A stretch of 64,000 bases of DNA from Rhizobiales bacterium NRL2. Lineage in GTDB: Bacteria > Pseudomonadota > Alphaproteobacteria > Minwuiales > Minwuiaceae. Shown here piece after piece: positions 32,536 to 41,215 of the stretch. The stretch covers positions 3,183,001 to 3,247,000 of the forward strand of contig CP016093.1 of NCBI GenBank assembly GCA_001664005.1. Reading direction: 5' to 3'. Below the pieces are notes generated by a model, which saw only the letters and a program-made list of their open reading frames with translations, was not told where the DNA came from and ran no database searches. Position numbers and translations under genes: made by a program. How positions within the stretch are numbered: the first letter of the stretch is position 1; each line of letters begins with the position of its first letter.

Positions 32536-33684
32536 ATGCGAATCATGACTCGAGTTGCGGCCGCCGCCGCTCTGGCCACGCTGCCGTTCGCGGCCGGCGC
32601 GGCCGAGGGCGGGCTGCCGGACAAGATGACCTGGACCGCCTATGGCACCACGGCCTCGGGCTACGCCCAGTCGGTGGCCGTCGGCGATGCGCTGAACAAG
32701 GCCTATGGCGTCAAGATGCGCGTCATTCCGGGCAAGAACGACGTTTCCCGCATGGCGCCGCTGCGCGACGGCCAGGCGGACTACTGCGCTTGCGGCGCGG
32801 CCGCCTATTTCGGTCAGGAAGCCGCCTTCCTGTTCGCTTCCGAGGAGTGGGGCCCGCAGCCGCTGCGCGTGGTCATGACCGCGATCGGCAAGAACAACCT
32901 GTCGCTGGCCACCGCCAAGGACGCCGACATCAAGACCATGGCGGATCTAAAGGGCAAGCGGGTTTCCTGGGTGGTCGCGGGTGACGCGCTGAACTGGAAC
33001 GCCGCCGCCAACATGGCCTTCGCCGGCCTGACCTGGGACGATGTCGAGAAGGTCGAGGTCTCGGGCTTCAAGGCGTCGATCGATGCCATCATCAACGGCC
33101 AGTCCGACGCCGCCTTCATGTCCACCGTGACGCCGCATGCGCAGCGTCTGGCGGCTTCCCCGCGCGGCCTCCACTGGCCGCCCCTGCCGCATGACGACAC
33201 CGAAGGCTGGAAGCGCCTGCAGGCGGCGCAGCCGATCGCGCTCAAGCACGTGGGCACCCAGGGGGCGGAAATGTCGCCCGAGAACCCGCATGTCGGCTAC
33301 ACCTATCCGTACCCGATCCTGGTGACCAACGCCGATCAGGACGCCGACGAGGTCTATGCCCTGATCAAGGGGATCCACGAGAACTTCGACGCCTACAAGG
33401 ACTCCGCGCCGGGCGCCGACGGCTGGTCGATGGACAATCAGTCGATGGTCTGGGGCATTCCCTATCACGAGGGCGCCATCCGCTTCTTCAAGGAGCAGGG
33501 CATGTGGACCGACGAGGCCCAGGCCAACCACGAGACGCTGCTGAAGCGCCAGAAGCTCATCAAGGACGCCTGGGACTCGATGGGTTCGGTCGCCGGCATG
33601 AGCCCGGAAGAGGTCAGCGCCAAGTGGCTGCCGATCCGCGCCAAGGCCCTCAAGGACGCCGGCATGCCGGTGGTCTTCGACTGA
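32536..33684 (+). CDS. TAXI-family TRAP transporter solute-binding protein
   Basis: 382 residues with a signal peptide (MRIMTRVAAAAALATLPFAAGAAEG, cleavage after AGA-A). The body has WTAYGTTASGYAQSVAVGDAL, the TAXI-type start, and INGQSDAAFMST for ligand binding. It captures a small organic acid in the periplasm and hands it to the fused permease gene 14 bases downstream. GGGAGGAG precedes ATG 32536. The substrate is unknown; the divergent ThDP enzyme may act on it. Confidence 0.9.
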   Translation: MRIMTRVAAAAALATLPFAAGAAEGGLPDKMTWTAYGTTASGYAQSVAVGDALNKAYGVKMRVIPGKNDVSRMAPLRDGQADYCACGAAAYFGQEAAFLFASEEWGPQPLRVVMTAIGKNNLSLATAKDADIKTMADLKGKRVSWVVAGDALNWNAAANMAFAGLTWDDVEKVEVSGFKASIDAIINGQSDAAFMSTVTPHAQRLAASPRGLHWPPLPHDDTEGWKRLQAAQPIALKHVGTQGAEMSPENPHVGYTYPYPILVTNADQDADEVYALIKGIHENFDAYKDSAPGADGWSMDNQSMVWGIPYHEGAIRFFKEQGMWTDEAQANHETLLKRQKLIKDAWDSMGSVAGMSPEEVSAKWLPIRAKALKDAGMPVVFD

Positions 33685-33698
33685 ACGGTTGGACCTGA

Positions 33699-35747
33699 AT
33701 GAACCAAAGCGCCGGTAACGAGCCGGCGGGCCCCGCTGGGGGCCCGCCGGGCGCCGCGCGACCGAAGATGGCGGTGGCCGATGCCGAGAACCGGTATCGG
33801 CCACTGTCGCCTTTCTGGCGCGGCCTATTGATGACCGCAACGGTCATCACCGTTCTCCTGTCGATCTACATGCTCTTCAACCTGGGACATACCTTCGGCT
33901 ACGTCCCGGTCGATACGCAGTATTTCTTCATCCTTCTGGCGCTGCTGCTGCCGCTCTGCCTCCTCGTCTTTCCGCTTCGGAAGACCGGCAAGGTCGGTTC
34001 GCGCGGGACCGAGCGGGCCCTGTTCGGCTTCGACCTCCTGCTCATGGCTGCGGCCATTGGCGCCAACGTCTATCTGTTCACCTACGCCCGCGACATCGTG
34101 AACCTGGGCTGGGAATGGGCGGCGCCCACGCACATCCAGATCGCCTCGGGCATTCTCTGGCTGCTGGTTCTCGAGGCCACGCGGCGGGCTGCCGGACTCT
34201 CCGTCTTCCTGATCGTGCTCGTCTTCTCGACCTATCCCCTTTACGGCGAGTGGCTGCCGGATCCGCTGGAGACCTTCGAGAACGAGCCCTTCGGCAAGAC
34301 GGTCGCCTATCACGCGATCTCGTCGGAATCGATCCTGGGCATCCCCTTCCGCGCCTTCGCCAATCTGGTCATCGGCTTCCTGATGTTCGGCGTGGCGCTG
34401 CAACACACGGGGGGCGGCAAGTTCTTCATCAACCTGGCCTTCTCGCTGCTCGGACATGTCCGCGGCGGCCCGGCCAAGGTCGCCATCTTCTCCTCGGGCC
34501 TGATGGGTTCCATGAGCGGCAGCGTCATCACCAACGTGCTGACCACCGGTTCGCTCTCGATCCCGGCGATGAAGCGGACGGGCTTCAAGGCTCACTATGC
34601 CGCCGGCGTCGAGGCCTGCGCCTCGACCGGCGGAGTGCTGATGCCGCCGATCATGGGCGCCACCGCCTTCATCATGGCGATCTACCTGAACGTGCCCTAT
34701 TCGGAGATCATCATCGCCGCGGCGATCCCGTCCTTCCTCTACTTCTTCGGCCTGTTCATGCAGATCGACGCCTATGCGGCGTGGATGGGGCTGAAGGGCC
34801 TGCCGCGGCACGAGATGCCGTCGGTCAGGGAAACCATCAAGGAGGGCTGGCACTACATCTTCGTGTTCTTGCTGCTGGTCTTCATGCTGCTCTACCTGCA
34901 GCGGGAGGCGCTGGCCCCCTACTACGCGACCGCCCTGCTGATCGTCCTCAACCAGGTCACGCCGGGCAACCGCTGGGGCTGGAAGGAAGTCGAGAACTTC
35001 ATCACCGGCGTCGGCCGCCTGTTCGCCGAACTGGCCGCGATCCTCGCCGGCATCGGCATGATCGTCGGCGCACTGTCGATGACTGCCAAGATATCGACGC
35101 TCGCCAACGAACTGCTCTCGATGGCCGGCGGCGACATCTTCCTGTTGCTGCTGATGGGCGCGCTCGCCAGCTTCATCATGGGCATCGGCGTCACCGTCAC
35201 GGTCGCCTACATCATCCTGGCGATCACCCTGGCCCCGGCGTTGACGCAGTCGGGACTCAATCCGATGGCGGTGCACATGTTCATGCTCTACTGGGGCATG
35301 CTCAGCTTCATTACCCCGCCCGTGGCGCTGGGCGCGTTCGCGGCGGCGAGCCTCGCGGGCTCCAATCCCATGCGAACGGGGTTCGAGGCGATGCGGCTGG
35401 GATCGGTGATCTATTTCATCCCGTTCTTCTTCGTCCTCAATCCGGGCCTGATCATGCAGGGCACGGTGCCGCAGGTGCTGGTGGTCACCGGCACCGCGAT
35501 TATCGGCGTCGTGCTGCTCGCCTCTGCGCTTCAGGGATACATGATCGGCGTCGGCAAGCTGACCCATCACCGGACGCTGCAATGGCCCATCCGGTTTGCG
35601 GTCGGACTCGCGGCGCTTCTGTTCCTGGCGCCGGGCGGCGAACTGACCGGATACACCCATGTCGAACTGGTGATCGCCGGTCTTGCCATCGGCCTGCCGG
35701 CCGTGGCGCTGGCCTGGATCCAGGCCCGAAGTCACGCCGTGGCCTGA
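33699..35747 (+). CDS. TRAP transporter fused (DctQM) permease
   Basis: 682 residues with sixteen or so hydrophobic spans: an N-terminal DctQ-like part (about 50-200) fused to a DctM-like part (from about 210) with GLMGSMSGSVITNVLTTG near 268 and TPPVALGAFAAASLAG near 539. This single-chain 4TM+12TM permease is the usual partner of TAXI binding proteins and uses a Na+ or H+ gradient. A strong hairpin follows the stop. Confidence 0.92.
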   Translation: MNQSAGNEPAGPAGGPPGAARPKMAVADAENRYRPLSPFWRGLLMTATVITVLLSIYMLFNLGHTFGYVPVDTQYFFILLALLLPLCLLVFPLRKTGKVGSRGTERALFGFDLLLMAAAIGANVYLFTYARDIVNLGWEWAAPTHIQIASGILWLLVLEATRRAAGLSVFLIVLVFSTYPLYGEWLPDPLETFENEPFGKTVAYHAISSESILGIPFRAFANLVIGFLMFGVALQHTGGGKFFINLAFSLLGHVRGGPAKVAIFSSGLMGSMSGSVITNVLTTGSLSIPAMKRTGFKAHYAAGVEACASTGGVLMPPIMGATAFIMAIYLNVPYSEIIIAAAIPSFLYFFGLFMQIDAYAAWMGLKGLPRHEMPSVRETIKEGWHYIFVFLLLVFMLLYLQREALAPYYATALLIVLNQVTPGNRWGWKEVENFITGVGRLFAELAAILAGIGMIVGALSMTAKISTLANELLSMAGGDIFLLLLMGALASFIMGIGVTVTVAYIILAITLAPALTQSGLNPMAVHMFMLYWGMLSFITPPVALGAFAAASLAGSNPMRTGFEAMRLGSVIYFIPFFFVLNPGLIMQGTVPQVLVVTGTAIIGVVLLASALQGYMIGVGKLTHHRTLQWPIRFAVGLAALLFLAPGGELTGYTHVELVIAGLAIGLPAVALAWIQARSHAVA

Positions 35748-35773
35748 GAAATCCGACCATCGCCGGGCCTCCC

Positions 35774-35805
35774 GAGGGGGCCGTCCTGACAGGGGCGGCC
35801 CCCTC
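35774..35805 (+). terminator. Terminator after the TRAP operon
   Basis: GAGGGGGCCG pairs perfectly with CGGCCCCCTC, a 10-bp stem with a 12-base loop, 27 bases after the permease stop. No long T-run follows, but the stem stability argues for a transcription stop that separates the TRAP operon from the betaine-type binding protein. Confidence 0.7.
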
Positions 35806-35856
35806 GTCTATGATGGAGCGGTGAAACAGCAACGAAACCAACGAGCGCGCAACGGC

Positions 35857-36858
35857 ATGACGCGTACTCTCCGGGCTGCCCTCGCAGTCCTCGCCATCAT
35901 GACCATCGCGCCTGCGGCGCTGGCGCGCTGCGAGGTGGACAAGCCGGTGACGCTGGCCGACCTGAACTGGGATTCCAGCGCCTTCCACGTCGCCGTCGCG
36001 GCCCGCATCCTGAAGGATGGCTATGGCTGCCACGTCGAACGGAAGCCGGGGGCGACCCGGCCACTGTTCAAGGCGCTCGCCCGCGGCGAGGTCGATATCA
36101 TGATGGAGGTCTGGAAGGACAACATCCCGACCCTCTGGCGGCAGGCCGCACAGGCCGGCGACGTGGTCGAGATGGGCGTCAACTATCCGGACGCGGTTCA
36201 GGGCTGGTTCGTGCCCGCCTATCTGGTCCGCGGCGAGGACGCCCCTGCGCCGGATCTGGAATCCGTCCGCGACCTGGCGGACTATCGCGACCTGTTCGCG
36301 GACCCCGAGGACCGCGGCAAGGGCCGCTTCTACAACTGCATGCTGGGCTGGGGCTGCGAGAAGGTGAACACGCGGAAGCTTCACGCCTACGGACTGGCCG
36401 ACGACTTCAACAACTTCCGGCCCGTTTCCGGCCGCGCCCTGGTGCGCGCCATTGCCGGCCACTACGAAAAGCGGGAGCCGTTCCTGACCTATTACTGGGG
36501 ACCGACCTGGGTGCTGGGAACCTACGACCTGGTCATGCTGGAGGAGCCGCCCTACGACCCCGAGATATGGTCGGAGATGAACCGGAACCGAAGACCCGAG
36601 GCAGCGACGGCCTATCCGACGTCCGCGATAACCATCGCTGTAAGCGACGAGTTCGCCGAAGCGGCGCCGGAGATCGTCGGCTTTCTGGAATCCTACCGGA
36701 CCTCCAACGACCTGGTCTCGGCGGCGCTGGCGGACATGCGCCGTCTCGAAGGCGACGCGGAGGCGGCGGCGCGGCGTTTCCTGACGGCGCGCCCCGAAAT
36801 ATGGACAGAATGGGTGCCGGAGGATGTCGCCCGGCGCGTGCGCGAGGGGCTTTCCTGA
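35857..36858 (+). CDS. Glycine betaine/choline-type ABC transporter substrate-binding protein (orphan)
   Basis: 333 residues. A signal peptide covers the first 22 or so residues (RAALAVLAIMTIAPAALA). Then comes VTLADLNWDSSAFHVAV, and LTYYWGPTW with PTSAITIAVSDEF near the end, typical of OpuAC/ProX quaternary-amine binding proteins. No permease or ATPase gene is adjacent. ATG 35857 is preferred; GTG 35821 would add 12 residues and has only a GGAG too close to it. The ligand could be betaine, choline or another cation. Confidence 0.85.
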   Translation: MTRTLRAALAVLAIMTIAPAALARCEVDKPVTLADLNWDSSAFHVAVAARILKDGYGCHVERKPGATRPLFKALARGEVDIMMEVWKDNIPTLWRQAAQAGDVVEMGVNYPDAVQGWFVPAYLVRGEDAPAPDLESVRDLADYRDLFADPEDRGKGRFYNCMLGWGCEKVNTRKLHAYGLADDFNNFRPVSGRALVRAIAGHYEKREPFLTYYWGPTWVLGTYDLVMLEEPPYDPEIWSEMNRNRRPEAATAYPTSAITIAVSDEFAEAAPEIVGFLESYRTSNDLVSAALADMRRLEGDAEAAARRFLTARPEIWTEWVPEDVARRVREGLS

Positions 36859-36874
36859 CCCGGCCGGCTGCGGC

Positions 36875-37690
36875 TCAGGACAGCCAGCGCTTGCGCCGGC
36901 GGTAGTGCTTGGTCTCGCGGAAGCTCCGCCGGCCCTCGGAAGACAGGCCCAGATAGAACTCCTTGACGTCTTCGTTGTTGGCCAGGCTCTCGGCAGTGCC
37001 GTCCATCACGACGCGGCCGTTCTCCAGGATGTAGCCGTATTGCGCGAAGCGGAGGGCAATATTGGTGTTCTGCTCGGCGACAAGAAAGCTGACGCCCTGT
37101 TCGCGGTTCAGGCGGGAGACGATCTCGAAGATTTCCTCGACCAGCTGCGGCGCGAGGCCCATCGACGGTTCGTCCAGCAGGATCAGATTGGGCCGCGCCA
37201 TCAGTGCCCGGCCGATTGCCGTCATCTGCTGCTCGCCGCCGGAAATGTAGCCGGCCTCGGCGCTCCGGCGCTCCTTCAGGCGAGGAAAGTACTGGTAGAC
37301 CAGGTCGATATCCTTCTGGATCTCGCCCGCTCCGTCGCGGCGCGTATAGGCGCCGGTCATCAGGTTCTCCTCCACCGTGAGGTGGCCGAAGCAATGCCGG
37401 CCCTCCATCACCTGCACGACACCCAGCTTGACGACGTCGTTGGGCGTCAGCCGGTCGATCCGCTTGCCGCGGTACTCGATCGCCCCCTTTGTGACCTCGC
37501 CGCGTTCGGATCGCAGCAGGTTGGAGACGGATTTCAGGGTCGTCGTCTTGCCTGCGCCGTTGGCGCCGAGCAGACAGACGATGCGGCCCTCGGGCACTTC
37601 GAGCGAAACGCCGCGCAGCACCAGGATGACGTGGTCGTAGATGACCTCGATATTGCTGATCGACAGCAGAGGCTTGGTCGCTTCGCTCAT
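36875..37690 (-). CDS. livF: ABC transporter ATP-binding protein, LivF type
   Basis: 271 residues. Walker A GANGAGKTT near residue 40, signature YISGGEQQM near 145, Walker B LILLDEPSMGLAP near 165, and the LivF-style ending LVAEQNTNIALRFA. The ABC signature is ISGGE rather than LSGGQ, as in many LivF proteins. It energises the livHM permease at the inner membrane. ATG 37690 has GGAG upstream; the longer frame is unconvincing. Last gene of a six-gene operon. Confidence 0.9.
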   Translation of the reverse strand: MSEATKPLLSISNIEVIYDHVILVLRGVSLEVPEGRIVCLLGANGAGKTTTLKSVSNLLRSERGEVTKGAIEYRGKRIDRLTPNDVVKLGVVQVMEGRHCFGHLTVEENLMTGAYTRRDGAGEIQKDIDLVYQYFPRLKERRSAEAGYISGGEQQMTAIGRALMARPNLILLDEPSMGLAPQLVEEIFEIVSRLNREQGVSFLVAEQNTNIALRFAQYGYILENGRVVMDGTAESLANNEDVKEFYLGLSSEGRRSFRETKHYRRRKRWLS

Positions 37691-37733
37691 CGGGGGCTCC
37701 GGCAGAATCGGTTCAAAGGGGCCTGACGGGCCA

Positions 37734-37763
37734 CGGCGCCCCGGAGCATTCACCGGGACGCCG
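37734..37763 (-). terminator. Intercistronic hairpin between livK and livF
   Basis: An 11-bp stem with one C-A mismatch (CGGCGCCCCGG against CCGGGACGCCG) and an 8-base loop lies between the livK stop and the livF start. Such hairpins often stabilise or partly terminate mRNA to give more binding protein than ATPase. Confidence 0.55.
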
Positions 37764-37786
37764 CGCCGTCAATCGGATCGCGAGGA

Positions 37787-39097
37787 TCAGGCGCCGCAGT
37801 CGCGGGGCGTGATGCCCTTCTCCGCCGCATAGGCCGCGGCCGACTTCTCCACCATCGGACGCACGATCGACTGGTCCGTCTCGATCCAGTCCGAGGCGGA
37901 CGTCCACGCGCCGTTGTTCCACTGCAGGAAGCGCACCGGCGCGCCGCCCTCATGGTCCTCGCAGGTCATGGCGAACTCGGGCAGCAGGCCGACAGCGCCC
38001 AGCTTCTCCAGCCGGGCCTTGTCGAAGGTGAGCTGCTCCAGTGCGGCCTGTACCTCGGGGCCGGTCACCGGCCGGTTCTCGCCCACCATCTTCATGGCGT
38101 CGCGGATCGCCTCCGTGCCGACCATGGCCATGGCGAAGGCGCGGTTGACGTAGATCGTGCCCAGGCGGTCCTGATCGACCGAACCCTTACCCTTGCTGTA
38201 GAGGTGCTCCATCATCCACTGGATCACCGGATAGTCGGTGCCCGCGCCGTGGTAGCCGGCGGCGTAGTAGCCCTCGGCCGCATCACCGGCGGGACGGGTG
38301 TCCTCCTCGGAACCCGACCACCAGACGCCGACGATCTTGTTCGCCGGGAAACGCACGCGCGCGGCTTCCTTCAGCGACGTCGGGTTCATCACGCCCCAGC
38401 CGCGCAGGATCACGTAGTCCGGCCGGTACTGCCGGGCGATCTGCAGCCAGATGGCCTTCTGATCAAGACCCGGATGGGCCACGGGGAAGTTGCGGAACTC
38501 GAAGCCGTACTTCTTCGCCTGCTCCTCCAGGACCGGGATGGTCTCCTTGCCATAGGCGGAGTCGTGATGGACGTTGGCGATCTTCAGGCCCTTGAGCTTC
38601 TCCATCCCGCCCTCGAGCGAGCCGATGAACTTGATCTTCGCCGTCGACTGGCTCCAGTAGTTGGTCAGAGCCGGGAACAGATAGGGGAAGACCCGGCCGT
38701 CGGAAGCGTCCGTGCGGCCATAGCCGATGGTGATGATCGGCACCTTGTCGGCTTCGGCGCGTTCGAACACCGCGTAGGTGCCGCCGGTCGAGAACGGATG
38801 GTAGAACGGCGAGCCGGTCGGCCCGTTGTTCTTCATCTTCTCGTAGCATTCCACGATGCGGTCGGTCTTGTAGGCCGTCTCGCACTTCTCGTAGGTCAGC
38901 TTGACGCCGTTGATGCCGCCGTCGCGGATGTTGAGGAACTCGTAGTAGTCGGCCATGCCGTCGCCGAAAGCCGAACCGCCGGCGGCGTAAGGTCCCGTCC
39001 AGTATGCCGCTACCGGAATGAACTGTTCGGCCGCTTGCGCCGAGCCCGCCAGCATGGCGGCGGCGGTCACGCCGATCGCAACTTTGCGGAATTGCAT
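37787..39097 (-). CDS. livK: ABC transporter substrate-binding protein, LivK/amide-binding type
   Basis: 436 residues with a signal peptide (MQFRKVAIGVTAAAMLAGSAQA). The periplasmic-binding-protein-type-I body begins EQFIPVAAYWTGPYAAGG; it has conserved segments such as FYHPFSTGGTY and KKYGFEFRNFPV. It is longer than classical LivK (about 370) and belongs to the variant family used for fatty-acid-like, aromatic or amide substrates as well as amino acids. Unusually it is encoded fifth in the operon. The C-terminal Cys (TPRDCGA) is notable. Confidence 0.88.
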   Translation of the reverse strand: MQFRKVAIGVTAAAMLAGSAQAAEQFIPVAAYWTGPYAAGGSAFGDGMADYYEFLNIRDGGINGVKLTYEKCETAYKTDRIVECYEKMKNNGPTGSPFYHPFSTGGTYAVFERAEADKVPIITIGYGRTDASDGRVFPYLFPALTNYWSQSTAKIKFIGSLEGGMEKLKGLKIANVHHDSAYGKETIPVLEEQAKKYGFEFRNFPVAHPGLDQKAIWLQIARQYRPDYVILRGWGVMNPTSLKEAARVRFPANKIVGVWWSGSEEDTRPAGDAAEGYYAAGYHGAGTDYPVIQWMMEHLYSKGKGSVDQDRLGTIYVNRAFAMAMVGTEAIRDAMKMVGENRPVTGPEVQAALEQLTFDKARLEKLGAVGLLPEFAMTCEDHEGGAPVRFLQWNNGAWTSASDWIETDQSIVRPMVEKSAAAYAAEKGITPRDCGA

Positions 39098-39118
39098 CGT
39101 TGTCTCCCTGTATGTCGC

Positions 39119-39134
39119 GCTCCGTGTTCGGAGC
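39119..39134 (-). promoter_or_regulatory. Small hairpin upstream of livK
   Basis: GCTCCG-TGTT-CGGAGC forms a perfect 6-bp stem 21 bases before the livK start, in the 125-base gap after livM. It may affect processing or translation of livK. Confidence 0.35.
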
Positions 39135-39222
39135 CCTGATTATTGTCGCCGGTAACGATACCATGCGGAACCAGGCTCCGCCAGCCGATCACCGCCCTCC
39201 GGCAGGGGCAGCGCCGACCGTT

Positions 39223-40287
39223 TCAGTACGGGAACGGCCAGAGTCTGAGCTTTTCCTTCGCCAGTTCCCAGATCCGGGCCAGGCCGAACGGCTCCACGAT
39301 CAGGAAGAAGACGATCATGCCGCCAAACACCACCAGTTCCAGGCTCGCCAGCGTGTCGGTGGCGACCGCGCCGCCGAACAGGCCGGCGACGTTGGTGATC
39401 ACGATCGGCAGGATCACGAAGAAGCCGGCGCCCAGATAGGAGCCGACGATGGAGCCCAGACCGCCGATGATGACCATGAACAGCACGTCGAAGGCGCGGA
39501 AGATGTCGAAGGCCTGCGCCTCGACCGAGCCGAGGAAGACGAAGGCCCAGAGCGCGCCGGCCAGGCCGCAGTAGAACGACGAGATGGCGAAGGCCAGCAG
39601 CTTGGTCTTCAGGATCGGGATGCCGATGACCTCGGCTGCCACGTCCATGTCGCGGATCGCCATCCATGACCGGCCCAGAGACGATCTGACCAGGTTCTTG
39701 GCGATCACGGTCATGACGACGAGGAAGGCGAGGCAGAGCAGGTATCGCTCCCAGGCCGCGTCGATGACATAGCCGAACGTCACCAGCGGCGGCGACGAGA
39801 TGACGCCGGAGCTGGCGTAGTTCGAGAACCAGCCGAAATGGGTCAGCGTCCATTCGATGAAGAAATGCGCCGCCAGCGTGGTCACCGCCAGATAGAAGCC
39901 CTTGATCCTGAGACTGGGCAGGCCGAAGGCGATGCCGACCACCGCGGCCACGACTGCCGCGAGCACGAAGACGATACCGAAATGCATCCAGGGGAACGAC
40001 GTCGCGATCTTGTAGGCGGCGAACGCCCCCACGGCCATGAACCCTGCGGTGCCCAGCGAAATCAGCCCGGTATAGCCCACCAGGATGTTCAGCCCGATCG
40101 TCGCCAGGGCAAAGATCAGGAACGGGATCAGGATGGAGCGCAGCAGGTACTCCCCGGCGATGGCCGGCACCACGACCGCGGCGAACAGCGTCACCGCCAG
40201 GACGAACAGGCGCTCCTCGCGCAGGACCAGGTGCGCCTCGTCCTCGCGGTAGCTCGATTTGAACTGGCCGGCTTCTCTAAAGATCAT
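39223..40287 (-). CDS. livM: ABC transporter permease, LivM type
   Basis: 354 residues with about ten hydrophobic spans. NILVGYTGLISLGTAGFMAVGAF near residue 68, the cytoplasmic loop SSLGRSWMAIRDMDVAAEVIGI near 210 and GGLGSIVGSYLGAG near 275 are family hallmarks. It pairs with LivH. Three bases separate it from livH; 125 bases separate it from livK. Confidence 0.92.
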   Translation of the reverse strand: MIFREAGQFKSSYREDEAHLVLREERLFVLAVTLFAAVVVPAIAGEYLLRSILIPFLIFALATIGLNILVGYTGLISLGTAGFMAVGAFAAYKIATSFPWMHFGIVFVLAAVVAAVVGIAFGLPSLRIKGFYLAVTTLAAHFFIEWTLTHFGWFSNYASSGVISSPPLVTFGYVIDAAWERYLLCLAFLVVMTVIAKNLVRSSLGRSWMAIRDMDVAAEVIGIPILKTKLLAFAISSFYCGLAGALWAFVFLGSVEAQAFDIFRAFDVLFMVIIGGLGSIVGSYLGAGFFVILPIVITNVAGLFGGAVATDTLASLELVVFGGMIVFFLIVEPFGLARIWELAKEKLRLWPFPY

Positions 40288-40290
40288 GGT

Positions 40291-41208
40291 TCAGACCCGC
40301 TCGATGATCTTCTCGCCGAACAGGCCCTGGGGCCGGAACAGCAGGAAGACGGTGGCCAGCACGAAGGGGAACCAGTTTTCGGTTCCGCCCCCGAAATAGC
40401 TGCCGATGAACACTTCGAAGAACTTCTCGCCGGCGCCGATGATCAGGCCGCCGACGACCGCCCCGGTGATGGAATCGAAGCCGCCGATGATCAGCACCGG
40501 CAGGGCCTTCAGCGCCAGCAGCGCCAGACTGAACTGCACGCCGGTCTTGGCGCCCCACATCATGCCCGCGACCAGCGCGATGATGCCCGCGGCGCCCCAG
40601 GTGATGGCCCAGATGGTCTGCAGCGGGATACCAACCGACAGCGCCGCCTGATGATCGTCGGCGACCGCGCGCAGGGCGCGGCCGTATTTCGTCCGATTGA
40701 AGAAGATCGTCAGGATCACGACCATGCCTGCTGCGATACAGGCGGCGACGATCTCCTGGCGGGAGAGGAACATGCCCGTATGCTCGATGAAGAACTCGAC
40801 CGGCGTGTCCTCGATCCGGATGTCGAGGGCGTAGACATCCGACCCCCAGGTGACCTGGGCGATGCCCTCGACGAGGAAGTTAAGCCCGATCGTGGCCATG
40901 AACAGGATGATCAGTGGCTGGTTCACCAGCGGCCTGAGCACCACGCGCTCGATGGCGATGGCCAGCACCAGCATGATGATCAGCGTCAGCACCAGCGCCA
41001 GCCAGAAATTCACCCCCATTTCGAGCAGACCGACGAAGCTCAGCGCGGCGAAGAAGACGAAGGCGCCCTGCGCGAAGTTGAAGATGCCCGAAGCCTTGAA
41101 GATCAGCACGAAGCCCAGCGCCACCAGGGCGTACATCATCCCCGTGAGGAGACCGCTGACGATCACCTCCACCAGGAACATCGGCTGTTCCGGAATGATT
41201 TCCAGCAT
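40291..41208 (-). CDS. livH: ABC transporter permease, LivH type
   Basis: 305 residues with about eight spans. GMMYALVALGFVLIFKASGIFNFAQG near residue 22, the loop KYGRALRAVADDHQAA near 170 and IGGFDSITGAVVGGLIIG near 235 identify the LivH half of the permease. Seven bases follow livG and three precede livM, which fits one operon. Confidence 0.92.
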   Translation of the reverse strand: MLEIIPEQPMFLVEVIVSGLLTGMMYALVALGFVLIFKASGIFNFAQGAFVFFAALSFVGLLEMGVNFWLALVLTLIIMLVLAIAIERVVLRPLVNQPLIILFMATIGLNFLVEGIAQVTWGSDVYALDIRIEDTPVEFFIEHTGMFLSRQEIVAACIAAGMVVILTIFFNRTKYGRALRAVADDHQAALSVGIPLQTIWAITWGAAGIIALVAGMMWGAKTGVQFSLALLALKALPVLIIGGFDSITGAVVGGLIIGAGEKFFEVFIGSYFGGGTENWFPFVLATVFLLFRPQGLFGEKIIERV

Positions 41209-41215
41209 GTCCGCG

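Noticed and set aside
34115-35824. Large open frame overlapping the TRAP permease in another frame
   Set aside because: Composition (Arg, Gly, His-rich) and the clear permease in the correct frame show that it is a GC-rich shadow.
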